64,000 nt of DNA. It comes from Acidimicrobiales bacterium. GTDB lineage: Bacteria > Actinomycetota > Acidimicrobiia > Acidimicrobiales > MedAcidi-G1. Location: positions 1 through 64,000 of the forward strand of contig JAQWOV010000002.1 in the NCBI GenBank assembly GCA_029245675.1, written 5' to 3'. The number at the start of each line of letters is the position of its first letter. The first letter of the stretch is position 1. Below the pieces are notes generated by a model. It had not been told where the DNA came from and ran no database searches. It saw only the letters and a list, made by a program, of their open reading frames with translations. Made by a program: the position numbers and the translations under genes. This document shows, one piece after another, positions 27,122-35,881 of the stretch.

Positions 27122-27640
27122 ATGGATGAAGAACTTGACGCCTTATACCGCCGTCGAGTAGGCGAACGAATAAGAGTCATACGACGTCAGCAACGCCTCT
27201 CACTTCATGATGTTGAAGATCGTTCCGAATCTGAATTCAAAGCTTCAGTACTTGGAGCATATGAAAGAGGAGAACGCTCAATATCGGTACCTCGTCTACA
27301 ACGGTTAGCCCGGTTCTATGGAGTGCCGGTTGATCAGTTGCTCCCATCTGAAGGTGAAGGAGAATCTGGAGGGACAACACAAAAAGATTTAGAATGGTCG
27401 TCCGGGCAGAAGATCGTTATTGACTTAACCAAACTAGATCAAGTTGAAGGCCCAGAATCAGAAATGATTGAAAGATATTTAACGATTATTCAAGTCAAAC
27501 GTCAAGACTTCAATGGACGAGTTCTGACGATTCGCGGAGATGATTTACAAGCCTTGGCAGCAATACTCGGAACAGATGTGGATGCAGCCGCACCACGGTT
27601 AGAGGAATTGGGATTGCTGTACCGACCGGACGCTGCTTAA
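27122..27640 (+). CDS. bldD: BldD-like HTH transcriptional regulator
   Basis: A 172-residue protein with an N-terminal Xre-type helix-turn-helix (residues 11-75): RRQQRLSLHDVEDRSESEF, LGAYERGERSISVPRLQRLA, FYGVPVDQLLP. This is close to the remembered Streptomyces BldD sequence. The C-terminal domain contains R127-Q-D129, eight residues, then R138-G-D-D141, i.e. RxD-X8-RxxD, nearly the BldD c-di-GMP signature RGD-X8-RxxD, with Gly replaced by Gln. BldD dimerises through c-di-GMP and represses development genes in Streptomyces; the role in a simple aquatic actinobacterium is unknown. A ribosome binding site, CAGGAG, lies about ten bases before the ATG. secA follows after 34 bases. Confidence 0.88.
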   Translation: MDEELDALYRRRVGERIRVIRRQQRLSLHDVEDRSESEFKASVLGAYERGERSISVPRLQRLARFYGVPVDQLLPSEGEGESGGTTQKDLEWSSGQKIVIDLTKLDQVEGPESEMIERYLTIIQVKRQDFNGRVLTIRGDDLQALAAILGTDVDAAAPRLEELGLLYRPDAA

Positions 27641-27674
27641 AGCCAGTCCTGACATCTGATATTCTTTCACTGAT

Positions 27675-30365
27675 ATGGGAATCTTGTCGCGTGTTCTTCG
27701 TAGCGGAGAAGGAAAGAAAATCAAAGCACTTGAATCTTTAGTTCCTGACATCAACGCGCTCGAATCAGAGATATCAAATCTTTCTGACTACGAACTTCAA
27801 TCAAAAACTGGAGAGTTCCGCCAACGCCTCGATCAAGGCGAAGATCTTGATGATCAATTAGTGGAGTCCTTTGCAGTAGTTAGAGAAGCAGCGTGGAGGG
27901 TTATCGGGCAGAGACATTATGACGTCCAACTTATGGGAGGATTAGCTCTTCATCTCGGCTGGGTAGCGGAAATGAGAACTGGTGAGGGAAAAACCTTAGT
28001 GTCAACTCTCCCTGCCTATCTAAATGGACTTACAGGAAGAGGCGTTCACCTTTGTACCGTAAATGATTATTTAGCAACAAGAGACGCTGAGTGGATGGGG
28101 CAAATTCATCGTTGGTTAGGACTAGAAGTTGGACTAGTAGTTCCAGATACACGAGACCCCGTAGAGAAACGAAAAGCCTACGCCGCAGACATTACCTACG
28201 GAACCAACAACGAATTAGGATTTGATTATCTTCGTGACAATATGGCTATGTCGCTTGATTCGAAAGCACAACGAGGTCATGCCTTTTGCATAGTTGACGA
28301 AGTTGACTCAATTTTAATTGATGAGGCTCGAACACCGTTAATAATTAGTGGTCGACTCAGTGAAGCTGCATCGCTTTATAAACGATTCGCAACTGTCGTA
28401 AAAGGACTGAAACGTGATGTCCATTATGACTTTGATGAAGAGAAAAAGATTGTGGCACCTACTGAGGAAGGTGTGCATTCGGTGGAACAAGCACTTGGTG
28501 TCGCGAATCTTTATGACGAAGTCTCGTCAAACTTGGTGCACCAACTTCAAGCAGCTTTGCGTGCTAAAGAGATTTATCAGCGTGACCGCGACTACATCAT
28601 TGTTGACGGTGAAGTCAGAATCGTAGATGAGTTCACCGGTCGAGTGCTTGAAGGTCGTCGGTGGTCCGAAGGCATTCATCAAGCCGTCGAAGCTAAAGAG
28701 GGTGTAGCGATAAAAGAAGAAAATCAAACCCTTGCCACTATTACTCTTCAAAACTATTTCCGTTTATATGAAAAACTCGCGGGAATGACTGGAACTGCAG
28801 AAACGGAAGCTGCTGAATTAGCAGGAATATATGGTTTGCAAGTGGTATCAATACCAACAAATAGACCTATTGGACGCGTAGATTCAAGCGACCTGATATA
28901 TAAAACGGAAGAAGGAAAGTTCTCTGCACTAATTGAAGATATTTCTAATCGTCAAACAAATGGCCAACCGGTTCTAGTGGGAACAGTTTCAGTTGAAAAG
29001 TCAGAAAAACTTTCCCGTGAGCTGGAAAAACGCGGTATAAGTCATGAAGTTTTAAATGCTAAACAACACTTTCGCGAAGCAGAGGTAATCGCACAAGCAG
29101 GTAGACCAGGAGCAGTCACCGTTGCAACAAACATGGCAGGTCGAGGGGTCGACATCCTTCTCGGCGGCAATCCTGAAAACCTTGCTAAACGAAAAGTGAT
29201 GTCTGAAGGGATTGATCCAAACTCCGCTTCTGGTCAACAAAAAATCGTAAAATTAGCTAAAACGTTTGAAACAGAATGTGTCACTGAGGGAGAGAAAGTC
29301 AGACAAGCAGGTGGCCTTTATGTGTTAGGAACAGAGCGACATGAATCTCGCAGAATAGACAATCAGTTACGAGGAAGAAGCGGGCGTCAAGGAGACCCAG
29401 GAGCAAGTCGCTTTTACCTTTCTTTAGATGACGACCTAATGCGTTTATTTGCTGGGGGAGGAATGCGCGGAGTGATGGATAGAGCATTGCCCGAAGACGT
29501 CCCAATTGAATCAAACATGGTCTCAAAAGCGATCGAAAGAGCACAGACAACTGTTGAACAAAAAAACGCTGAAGCTCGAAAAAATATTCTTAAATATGAC
29601 GAAGTAATGAATGAACAACGAAAAGTCATTTATTACAAACGAGACCGAATTCTAAACGGTTCAAACCTCAGAGAAGAGGTTTGCGAACAGATAGAACAAG
29701 TTTCAAGTCGAGAAGTTCTAAAACACTGTGCGTCTGAACATCCAGAAGAATGGGAGGTAGACAGCCTCATTACTTCAATTGAGAGTTTCTGGCCACTCAC
29801 ATTAGACAAAGAAAAGATATCTAAAGCCGAAACAACATTGGAGTTGACGGATCTACTCATAGACGACGCCTCTAATTGGTTAGGGGAGAGAGAGTCTGAA
29901 CTTGGAATAGAGACATTCCGAGAAGTTGAACGACAAGTGATGCTCAGAATCATTGATCAGCGTTGGCGAGAACATCTTTACGAAATGGATCATTTGAGAG
30001 AAGGAATTCATCTACGAGCGATGGGGCAACGCGACCCAGCGACTGAATGGCAACGAGAAGGATTTGAACTTTTTGGGCATCTCACCGAACTAATAGGTGA
30101 AGATTTCTTGCGGTACGTAATGCGAATCCAAGTGTCCGTAACAGGCGACTCTCCAACACCTTCTGACGTAGTCGCTAGTGGTCCAGAAGGCCCTGTAGTA
30201 GGTGCAGCAGCAGTGGCGGCTGCAGCGGGCGCACCCACTCAAGTTAAAGAATCCGCACCAACGCCAAAAGTCCAAAAAATCAATGATGAATGGGAATCAA
30301 CACCACGAAATGCTCCTTGTCCATGCGACTCGGGACGTAAATTTAAACATTGCCATGGCCGTTAG
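27675..30365 (+). CDS. secA: Preprotein translocase ATPase SecA
   Basis: An 896-residue motor ATPase. Visible motifs are the Walker A region MRTGEGKTLVSTLPAYLNGL, the DEAD-type VDEVDSILIDEARTPLIISG, the PREFACE-like IVDEFTGRVLEGRRWSEGIH, NMAGRGVDILLGGNP, RRIDNQLRGRSGRQGDPGAS and the C-terminal zinc motif CPCDSGRKFKHCHG, which binds SecB or ribosomes. A Gly/Ala-rich linker of low complexity precedes the zinc tail. SecA pushes unfolded secretory proteins through SecYEG. With the zinc tail and standard motifs this is the housekeeping SecA1 type. prfB starts ten bases after the stop, the usual actinobacterial secA-prfB order. Confidence 0.98.
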   Translation: MGILSRVLRSGEGKKIKALESLVPDINALESEISNLSDYELQSKTGEFRQRLDQGEDLDDQLVESFAVVREAAWRVIGQRHYDVQLMGGLALHLGWVAEMRTGEGKTLVSTLPAYLNGLTGRGVHLCTVNDYLATRDAEWMGQIHRWLGLEVGLVVPDTRDPVEKRKAYAADITYGTNNELGFDYLRDNMAMSLDSKAQRGHAFCIVDEVDSILIDEARTPLIISGRLSEAASLYKRFATVVKGLKRDVHYDFDEEKKIVAPTEEGVHSVEQALGVANLYDEVSSNLVHQLQAALRAKEIYQRDRDYIIVDGEVRIVDEFTGRVLEGRRWSEGIHQAVEAKEGVAIKEENQTLATITLQNYFRLYEKLAGMTGTAETEAAELAGIYGLQVVSIPTNRPIGRVDSSDLIYKTEEGKFSALIEDISNRQTNGQPVLVGTVSVEKSEKLSRELEKRGISHEVLNAKQHFREAEVIAQAGRPGAVTVATNMAGRGVDILLGGNPENLAKRKVMSEGIDPNSASGQQKIVKLAKTFETECVTEGEKVRQAGGLYVLGTERHESRRIDNQLRGRSGRQGDPGASRFYLSLDDDLMRLFAGGGMRGVMDRALPEDVPIESNMVSKAIERAQTTVEQKNAEARKNILKYDEVMNEQRKVIYYKRDRILNGSNLREEVCEQIEQVSSREVLKHCASEHPEEWEVDSLITSIESFWPLTLDKEKISKAETTLELTDLLIDDASNWLGERESELGIETFREVERQVMLRIIDQRWREHLYEMDHLREGIHLRAMGQRDPATEWQREGFELFGHLTELIGEDFLRYVMRIQVSVTGDSPTPSDVVASGPEGPVVGAAAVAAAAGAPTQVKESAPTPKVQKINDEWESTPRNAPCPCDSGRKFKHCHGR

Positions 30366-30375
30366 AAGCTATTGA

Positions 30376-31485
30376 ATGATGGAAGATATAAACGAAGATA
30401 TAAAAAATTTACGAATTCGACTTGATGAATCTTCTCGTTATCTTCGAATACCTGAATTACTTAAACGCCGCGAACATTTAGAAGAAGAAATGGCAGACCC
30501 CGATCTTTGGGATGACCAAAATCGTGGTCGTGAAGTTCAAAAGAACTTATCCGAAGCGGTAGAAGATATAGATCTCCATAAGGCATTAGAAAGTGAAGTG
30601 GAGGATTTAGAAACGCTATTTGAGCTAGCGGTAGAAGAAGACGACCAATCTTTAGACGAAGAGATACGAACTGGTCTTCAGAAAATCCAAACAAAATTTG
30701 ATGAACTTGAAATCAGATCACTCTTCTCCGGAAAATACGATGAAAGTGATGCTGTTTGTCATATCCAGTCTGGGGCAGGGGGAACCGATGCACAAGACTG
30801 GGCTGAAATGCTTGTCCGCATGTATTCCCGCTGGGCAGAACGACGTGGTTTCAGCATAGAGATAGATTCCATATCTGAAGGAACTGAAGCCGGGTTCTCG
30901 TCAGCCGAATTCATAATCCGCGGGCGGCATGCCTTCGGACTCTTACAAGGAGAAAGAGGTGTTCATCGGCTTGTACGTATTTCTCCATTCAATAAGGAAG
31001 CTAAGCGACACACAGCTTTTGCTTCTCTTTATGTCGTACCTTTTTTCGACAAAGTGGTAGATGAAGTCGCTATAGATGAAAATGATCTACGCATAGATAC
31101 CTATCGGGCTTCAGGCGCTGGTGGTCAACATATAAATGTCACGGACTCGGCAGTCCGAATAACGCATTTGCCTACTGGGACAGTGACATCTTGCCAAAAT
31201 GAAAGAAGTCAGCATCAAAACAAAGACCGAGCAATGCAAATCCTTGCAGCCAAACTCTTGGACTTAGAGCACCAAAAACGGGGAGAAGAGCTAGCGAAAC
31301 TTGGTGGAGAGCAAAGAAAAGTTGATTTCGGAAGTCAAATCCGTTCATATGTTCTCCAGCCCTACCAAATGGTGAAAGATCTTCGAACAGAATATGAGGT
31401 AGGCAATGTAGATTCAGTCCTAGACGGAGACATAGATGGGTTTATGGAGACTTATCTACGCTGGAATAAAGAAAAAGAATCATGA
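30376..31485 (+). CDS. prfB: Peptide chain release factor 2
   Basis: A 369-residue class I release factor. The RF2 anticodon-like tripeptide SPF is at residues 203-205 (RISPFNKEAKRHTAFAS) and the catalytic GGQ at 249-251 (SGAGGQHINVTDSAV). It recognises UAA and UGA. The frame is continuous from the start, with no internal UGA and no +1 programmed frameshift near codon 25, as in most actinobacteria; the alternative start is the second ATG three bases on. RF2 is the factor that would compete with selenocysteine insertion at the UGA of the gene at 15025. It is followed by ftsE after 88 bases. Confidence 0.97.
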   Translation: MMEDINEDIKNLRIRLDESSRYLRIPELLKRREHLEEEMADPDLWDDQNRGREVQKNLSEAVEDIDLHKALESEVEDLETLFELAVEEDDQSLDEEIRTGLQKIQTKFDELEIRSLFSGKYDESDAVCHIQSGAGGTDAQDWAEMLVRMYSRWAERRGFSIEIDSISEGTEAGFSSAEFIIRGRHAFGLLQGERGVHRLVRISPFNKEAKRHTAFASLYVVPFFDKVVDEVAIDENDLRIDTYRASGAGGQHINVTDSAVRITHLPTGTVTSCQNERSQHQNKDRAMQILAAKLLDLEHQKRGEELAKLGGEQRKVDFGSQIRSYVLQPYQMVKDLRTEYEVGNVDSVLDGDIDGFMETYLRWNKEKES

Positions 31486-31573
31486 TTCTAAGGCATCGCG
31501 CCACACTCGCAGGTCTACTCTCTGGTACTCTGCCCTACGTGAAGGAGATATCTAACGAACCGGGAAATCAAAG

Positions 31574-32272
31574 ATGATTCGATTAGAGAATGTAACGAAA
31601 GTATACAAAGGGGACGTTACCGCGCTCAGGGGAGTGAACTTAGAAATACAAAGAGGAGAATTTGTTTTTCTAGTCGGACAATCTGGTTCAGGGAAATCTA
31701 CTTTCATCAGGCTATTAAACCGAGAAGAAGTCGCAGATTCTGGGAAGATATTACTTGCAGGAAAAGATCTTGGTTCGTTGCGTTCTTGGAGTGTTCCTGC
31801 ACTGCGAAGAAACATTGGTTGCATCTTTCAGGATTACAAACTTTTAGAGAAAAAAACTGTTCAAGAGAATGTTGCCTTCGCTCTTGAGGTGATAGGACAA
31901 CCTCGCCCAGTAATTAGAAAAAATGTTCCCGCGATTTTAGATCTCGTAGGACTGACTCAAAAAGCTGACCGGTTCCCTGATGAACTTTCAGGAGGAGAGC
32001 AGCAGCGCGTCTCAATAGCTCGTGCTTTTGCAAACAGGCCTACGGTTATGCTCGCTGATGAACCAACTGGAAACCTTGATCCATCGACCTCGGTTGGAAT
32101 AATGAAACTACTTGATCTGATTAACCGACGTGGAACCACAGTGGTCATGGCCACACATGACCGGAGCATCGTTAACTCAATGCAACGAAGAGTCATAGAG
32201 CTGGACAGGGGAGTTGTCGTAAGAGATGATTCTCATGGAATCTACGACGAACCAAACGGCGTATACGAATGA
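31574..32272 (+). CDS. ftsE: Cell division ATP-binding protein FtsE
   Basis: A 232-residue ABC ATPase: Walker [10 protein letters not shown] (35-43), Q-loop region [16 protein letters not shown], signature [14 protein letters not shown], Walker [13 protein letters not shown] and the switch histidine in VMATHD. FtsE pairs with the membrane protein FtsX; the complex controls peptidoglycan hydrolases during division through an extracellular domain of FtsX. The C-terminal extension ([16 protein letters not shown]) is short. ftsX follows 13 bases downstream. The prfB-ftsE-ftsX order, often followed by smpB, is standard in actinobacteria; here smpB is replaced by a Rieske gene. Confidence 0.97.
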   Translation: MIRLENVTKVYKGDVTALRGVNLEIQRGEFVFLVGQSGSGKSTFIRLLNREEVADSGKILLAGKDLGSLRSWSVPALRRNIGCIFQDYKLLEKKTVQENVAFALEVIGQPRPVIRKNVPAILDLVGLTQKADRFPDELSGGEQQRVSIARAFANRPTVMLADEPTGNLDPSTSVGIMKLLDLINRRGTTVVMATHDRSIVNSMQRRVIELDRGVVVRDDSHGIYDEPNGVYE

Positions 32273-32285
32273 TGGGTCACTAAAG

Positions 32286-33179
32286 ATGTATCGCATTTGG
32301 TATTACTTTCGAGAAGCTTTTGCCAGCATATGGAGAAATTTGAGCCTAACTCTTGCTGCAATATTTACTGTTGCGATTTCTTTGGCCCTTGTAGGAAGCT
32401 CTCTACTCGTAAGAGAAGGCGCAGAGAGGGCGACAGCGCAATTTCAAGAAGGAGTTGAGTTCATCGTCTTCATGAATGCTGATGCAACAATCGAACAAGA
32501 TGACGCCATTAGAGACGTATTAGAAAACAGCCCAGCAATAGAAGACTACGCCTATGTGAACCAAGAGCAAGCATATGAAGAGTTCAGCACTCTATTCTCA
32601 GATAAACCGGATTTAGTTAATAGCGTTTCACCTGCAGTAATGCCCCCTTCGTATCGGATTGTTCCAACTGATCCTTCAGCCGCAAATGTCACAGAACTCG
32701 CTCGCCAGTTTGCTAATCAGCCCGGGGTAAAAGAAGTAGCTACGGCAACAGAAGCCATTAGGCAAATAGATGATTTTTCCACGCGTGTAAGCCAGGCTCT
32801 ACTGATAGCCGCAGTTGTCTTGGTAGTAGTTTCTGCGCTCTTGATCCTAAACACCGTATTTACTGCCATCGGCGCTCGTCGCCAGGAAATTGAAGTTATG
32901 AAATTAGTAGGTGCTACGAACTGGTTCATCCGCATTCCCTTCATGCTCGAAGGAACCATTCATGGATTGATTGGGGCAGCTTTAGCTATTCCTGCACTCT
33001 TTGTTGTAGATAATAAAGTTCTCGCTTTCTTCCAAGAATCAGATGCAGTTCCACTCTTTAGAGGATTCGCTGTTCCAGATGGATTCGTTTGGGACACCAG
33101 CATCTGGCTTCTCTTGATAGGAGGAGCAGTGGGGATGATTGGATCAGCAATAGCAGTAACTCGTTATTTGGATGTGTAG
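32286..33179 (+). CDS. ftsX: Cell division protein FtsX
   Basis: A 297-residue permease-like protein; start chosen at ATG 32286 (MYRIWYYFREAFASIWRNLS), after the ftsE stop, although the frame is open into ftsE. It has four membrane helices: one near residue 25-45 (LAAIFTVAISLALVGSSLLV), then an extracellular domain of about 120 residues, then three helices in the C-terminal half (ALLIAAVVLVVVSALLILNT, GTIHGLIGAALAIPALFVVD, WLLLIGGAVGMIGSAIAVTR). GARRQEIEVMKLVGATNWFI is the family signature loop. It partners FtsE. Confidence 0.96.
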   Translation: MYRIWYYFREAFASIWRNLSLTLAAIFTVAISLALVGSSLLVREGAERATAQFQEGVEFIVFMNADATIEQDDAIRDVLENSPAIEDYAYVNQEQAYEEFSTLFSDKPDLVNSVSPAVMPPSYRIVPTDPSAANVTELARQFANQPGVKEVATATEAIRQIDDFSTRVSQALLIAAVVLVVVSALLILNTVFTAIGARRQEIEVMKLVGATNWFIRIPFMLEGTIHGLIGAALAIPALFVVDNKVLAFFQESDAVPLFRGFAVPDGFVWDTSIWLLLIGGAVGMIGSAIAVTRYLDV

Positions 33180-33181
33180 CC

Positions 33182-33544
33182 ATGAGCGACCCAGAAAGTT
33201 CCGGGGAAGAAGAGTGGGTGCCTATTGCATCTGCAGACCTAGCTCCCGGTGTAATAGTTGAAACGAATCTTGACTCTGAAGAATTAGTTGTTTGGCGAAC
33301 GCTGGAAGGCTTTCCTTGTGTCATGGAAGCTCGATGTCCGCATCAATGGTCGCACCTAGGTGCAGAAGGAGTTGTTGAAGGAGAGGAAATAGTATGTCTA
33401 ACGCATTGTTGGAGATTTTCAAGAAATGGTGAGGGGTGGAAAGCTGGAATGACTGGTCGTCGTGACCGTAAAGGCGACATTATGGTCTTGCCGTGTAAAG
33501 AAGAATCAAATCAGATATGGATTCAAAGGAGAAAAGATGAGTGA
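33182..33544 (+). CDS. Rieske-type [2Fe-2S] ferredoxin-like protein
   Basis: A 120-residue protein starting at ATG 33182, two bases after ftsX. The Rieske cluster ligands are present as Cys52-Pro-His54 (ARCPHQWSHLG) and Cys72-Leu-Thr-His75 (IVCLTHCWRF), spaced as in the family. There is no membrane anchor or catalytic domain, so it is either an electron carrier or a non-catalytic subunit of an oxygenase. Its last eight bases overlap the start of the methyltransferase gene, which indicates a common transcript and possibly a common pathway, but nothing in the window identifies it. Confidence 0.86.
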   Translation: MSDPESSGEEEWVPIASADLAPGVIVETNLDSEELVVWRTLEGFPCVMEARCPHQWSHLGAEGVVEGEEIVCLTHCWRFSRNGEGWKAGMTGRRDRKGDIMVLPCKEESNQIWIQRRKDE

Positions 33545-34604
33545 ACAAAAAGAATTTGATCAAAAACTAATCGGAAAATACACCATGGCTGCATGGGGCT
33601 ATAAGCAAGGCGAAATGGTTTCGTTAATGATTCATTTGGGGCACAGGCTGGGACTCTATAAAGCTATGGATGGCGCTGGAGAAGTCACCTCAACTGATTT
33701 AGCGAACATCACAGGACTTCACGAAAGATGGTTACGGGAGTGGCTAAGGAGCCAAGCCGCAGCACAGTTACTTAAATCTACAGATGGGGAAGTTTTTTTG
33801 TTAGAGCCTGAGGCAGCGCTTCTCCTCGCACGAGAAGACTCGTCTAAATTTGCCGCTGGAGCATTTGCTGTCGTACGGCCAAAAGAAGTTATAGATGGGA
33901 TAATCAACTCCTTCAAGACTGGTTTAGGTTTAGATTATGACGGACTAGGTGCCGAATCTGCGCAACATGTTGAAGGGATGCTTGGCCCGATGACAAAAGC
34001 ACTTCTGCTACCTAAGATCATTCCTAGTCTTCCCGGAGTTGCAGAAAAATTAGAGTCCGGAGCTCGAGTTGTAGATATTGGTTGTGGAGGCGGAATGGTG
34101 ATTGACATGCTCGCTGAAGCGTTTCCAGCCTCAACCTATGTTGGTTATGACCCTTCAGAAAGAGCCATAGAATTGGCTACCAAACGTTTAGAGGGTAAAG
34201 AAAATGTTGAACTTCTTCTGGCGGGTGGAGAGGATCTTCCCAATTCAGGAAATGTGGATTTTGTAATAACCTTTGATTGCTTACATGATATGCCGCGCCC
34301 TGATCTCACTATAAAAGCGATTAGAGGTGCTATAGCGACGGATGGTACGTGGCTCATAAAAGACATAAAGTCAAGCGCTAAATGGGAAGATAATTTGAAG
34401 AACCCAATGTTGGCGTTTATGTATGCGACTTCTGTCGGCTCGTGTCTGCAGTCTGCTATGTCGGAGCCAGAAGCATTTGGACTAGGGACGCTGGGTCTCA
34501 ACCCAGAGGTTGCAGAAGAGATGGTTAGGGAAGCCGGGTTTACACGGTTCGATATGCATGATTTCCACGACCCAACAAATCTTTATTACGAAGTACGTCC
34601 CTAA
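33537..34604 (+). CDS. Class I SAM-dependent methyltransferase with N-terminal winged helix
   Basis: A 355-residue protein; start at ATG 33537 (MSEQKEFDQKLIGKYTMAAW), overlapping the Rieske gene. Residues of about 25-95 form a winged-helix segment (MIHLGHRLGLYKAMDGAGEV, LANITGLHERWLREWLRSQA), and the catalytic Rossmann domain begins at ARVVDIGCGGGMVIDMLAEA with the acidic loop YVGYDPSERAIELA. The layout resembles mycobacterial Rv2258c-type and some O-methyltransferases. The substrate is unknown. A short Shine-Dalgarno AGGAG lies before the start inside the Rieske gene. Confidence 0.84.
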   Translation: MSEQKEFDQKLIGKYTMAAWGYKQGEMVSLMIHLGHRLGLYKAMDGAGEVTSTDLANITGLHERWLREWLRSQAAAQLLKSTDGEVFLLEPEAALLLAREDSSKFAAGAFAVVRPKEVIDGIINSFKTGLGLDYDGLGAESAQHVEGMLGPMTKALLLPKIIPSLPGVAEKLESGARVVDIGCGGGMVIDMLAEAFPASTYVGYDPSERAIELATKRLEGKENVELLLAGGEDLPNSGNVDFVITFDCLHDMPRPDLTIKAIRGAIATDGTWLIKDIKSSAKWEDNLKNPMLAFMYATSVGSCLQSAMSEPEAFGLGTLGLNPEVAEEMVREAGFTRFDMHDFHDPTNLYYEVRP

Positions 34605-34615
34605 CATTTCAACAC

Positions 34616-35875
34616 ATGAATGAAACAGACGATCCCGGGAAAGAAATTTCGCCCTCTGAGCTTTCTGGCGGAGAAAGCGAATCCACAGAAAGTTCTCAAA
34701 CCTTCGGTACTGAGGTATCAGAAGGACACCGGCGTCGCCGCTCAACTTTTTTCAAGTTCTCCATTGATCAGAGTGGGGCTTTTGATTCTTTCAAGTTAGA
34801 TACAGGTAGCCAATGGACAGAGAAGGAAGCAGATAAACGGATAAGAGAGTTCCTTATACGCTTAGCCGGTGATCGTGAGTTAGTTCATGAATCAAGTCCT
34901 GTTGAATTTGCTCGCAAGAACGATTTACTTCTTTTGTTTGGCCCGGAAGAAGAAGAATTATTTGCTAAATTGGCGGTCCGTTTTCCACCGGAAACTCTAC
35001 GGGTATGGGCAGAACTGCTTGGCGGAGGGGACTCTTCGGACTCTTTCGGACCACGCTCGCGAGCCGAACGACAAGATGAGAAGGCGATTGCATTATCGAT
35101 AAAGAAAGCATTTAGGAGAAGAGCTATCACCTTCTTGGTGCTGGTTGGCCTAGTTATTTTTGCAATTTTGTTCTTTAGACGCTTGGCAGATGAAGGAATT
35201 GTCGATGATTCTAGTCAGGCTCTTCGTTTCGCTTCTCAAGAAAGTGAATCTGTTCTCGAAGGAGAAATATTAGATTTTGGTCCTCCAATTGTGGAACCCA
35301 ATCTCGTCACATTTGCCGATCTGCTTGTAGCTCTGCAGGAAGGCGAGGGCTCTCCCGAAGATCGTGTTCGGCAAGTCGTCCCAGAAAACACACTAAAAGT
35401 TAAACCTGGTGAAATCATCGCAACCGTTTTTGGTTATAAAAGCGGAGGACAAGTTGCCTTGATAGGCCCTGATGGCTGGTTGAGTGATGCATGTGTTCGT
35501 GTCTCAGTTACTGATGATGAATTTCGACCTTTTGATGTCGTTGTCTTTGAATTGACTCAGAGTTTATGCTCTGAAGAGTTGTCTGGACGTAAAGTTTCTC
35601 CAACTTGCTTGGGTGAAAATCTACTAATTATTCCTGTGTACATACCTCAAGGGGAAGTAATTCACCCCGAAGGGAGAAGCGGATGGGCAGAAATGATACG
35701 TATCGGGTATGAAATGAGTGCTCCTGGGTGGGAGACACTTGCTTTAAGAGGAACAATCGCAGTGGGCGCTCGAGAAGGAGAGACAGAGATACCTCTCTTT
35801 AGCGGAAAAATCGGCGACGAACTAACCATCAGCTTTGATGAACTCAATACTGGAAGTTGCACTTTGATGCAATAA
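34616..35875 (+). CDS. Single-pass membrane protein of unknown function
   Basis: A 419-residue protein I do not recognise. The first 160 residues are hydrophilic and probably cytoplasmic, starting with an acidic Ser-rich segment. One membrane helix (about 163-184, AITFLVLVGLVIFAILFF) is followed by a 230-residue extracytoplasmic part rich in beta-strand patterns, with four Cys (SDACVRVSV, QSLCSEEL, SPTCLGENL, NTGSCTLMQ) that could form disulfides. No enzyme motif was seen. It starts 12 bases after the methyltransferase gene, and the DUF2079 gene follows after 6 bases, so it is probably part of a transcript linking them. Confidence 0.7.
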   Translation: MNETDDPGKEISPSELSGGESESTESSQTFGTEVSEGHRRRRSTFFKFSIDQSGAFDSFKLDTGSQWTEKEADKRIREFLIRLAGDRELVHESSPVEFARKNDLLLLFGPEEEELFAKLAVRFPPETLRVWAELLGGGDSSDSFGPRSRAERQDEKAIALSIKKAFRRRAITFLVLVGLVIFAILFFRRLADEGIVDDSSQALRFASQESESVLEGEILDFGPPIVEPNLVTFADLLVALQEGEGSPEDRVRQVVPENTLKVKPGEIIATVFGYKSGGQVALIGPDGWLSDACVRVSVTDDEFRPFDVVVFELTQSLCSEELSGRKVSPTCLGENLLIIPVYIPQGEVIHPEGRSGWAEMIRIGYEMSAPGWETLALRGTIAVGAREGETEIPLFSGKIGDELTISFDELNTGSCTLMQ

Positions 35876-35881
35876 AGCGGT

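Noticed and set aside
30376-30500. Possible programmed frameshift in prfB
   Set aside because: The frame is continuous from the ATG with no in-frame UGA near codon 25, so no frameshift is needed.
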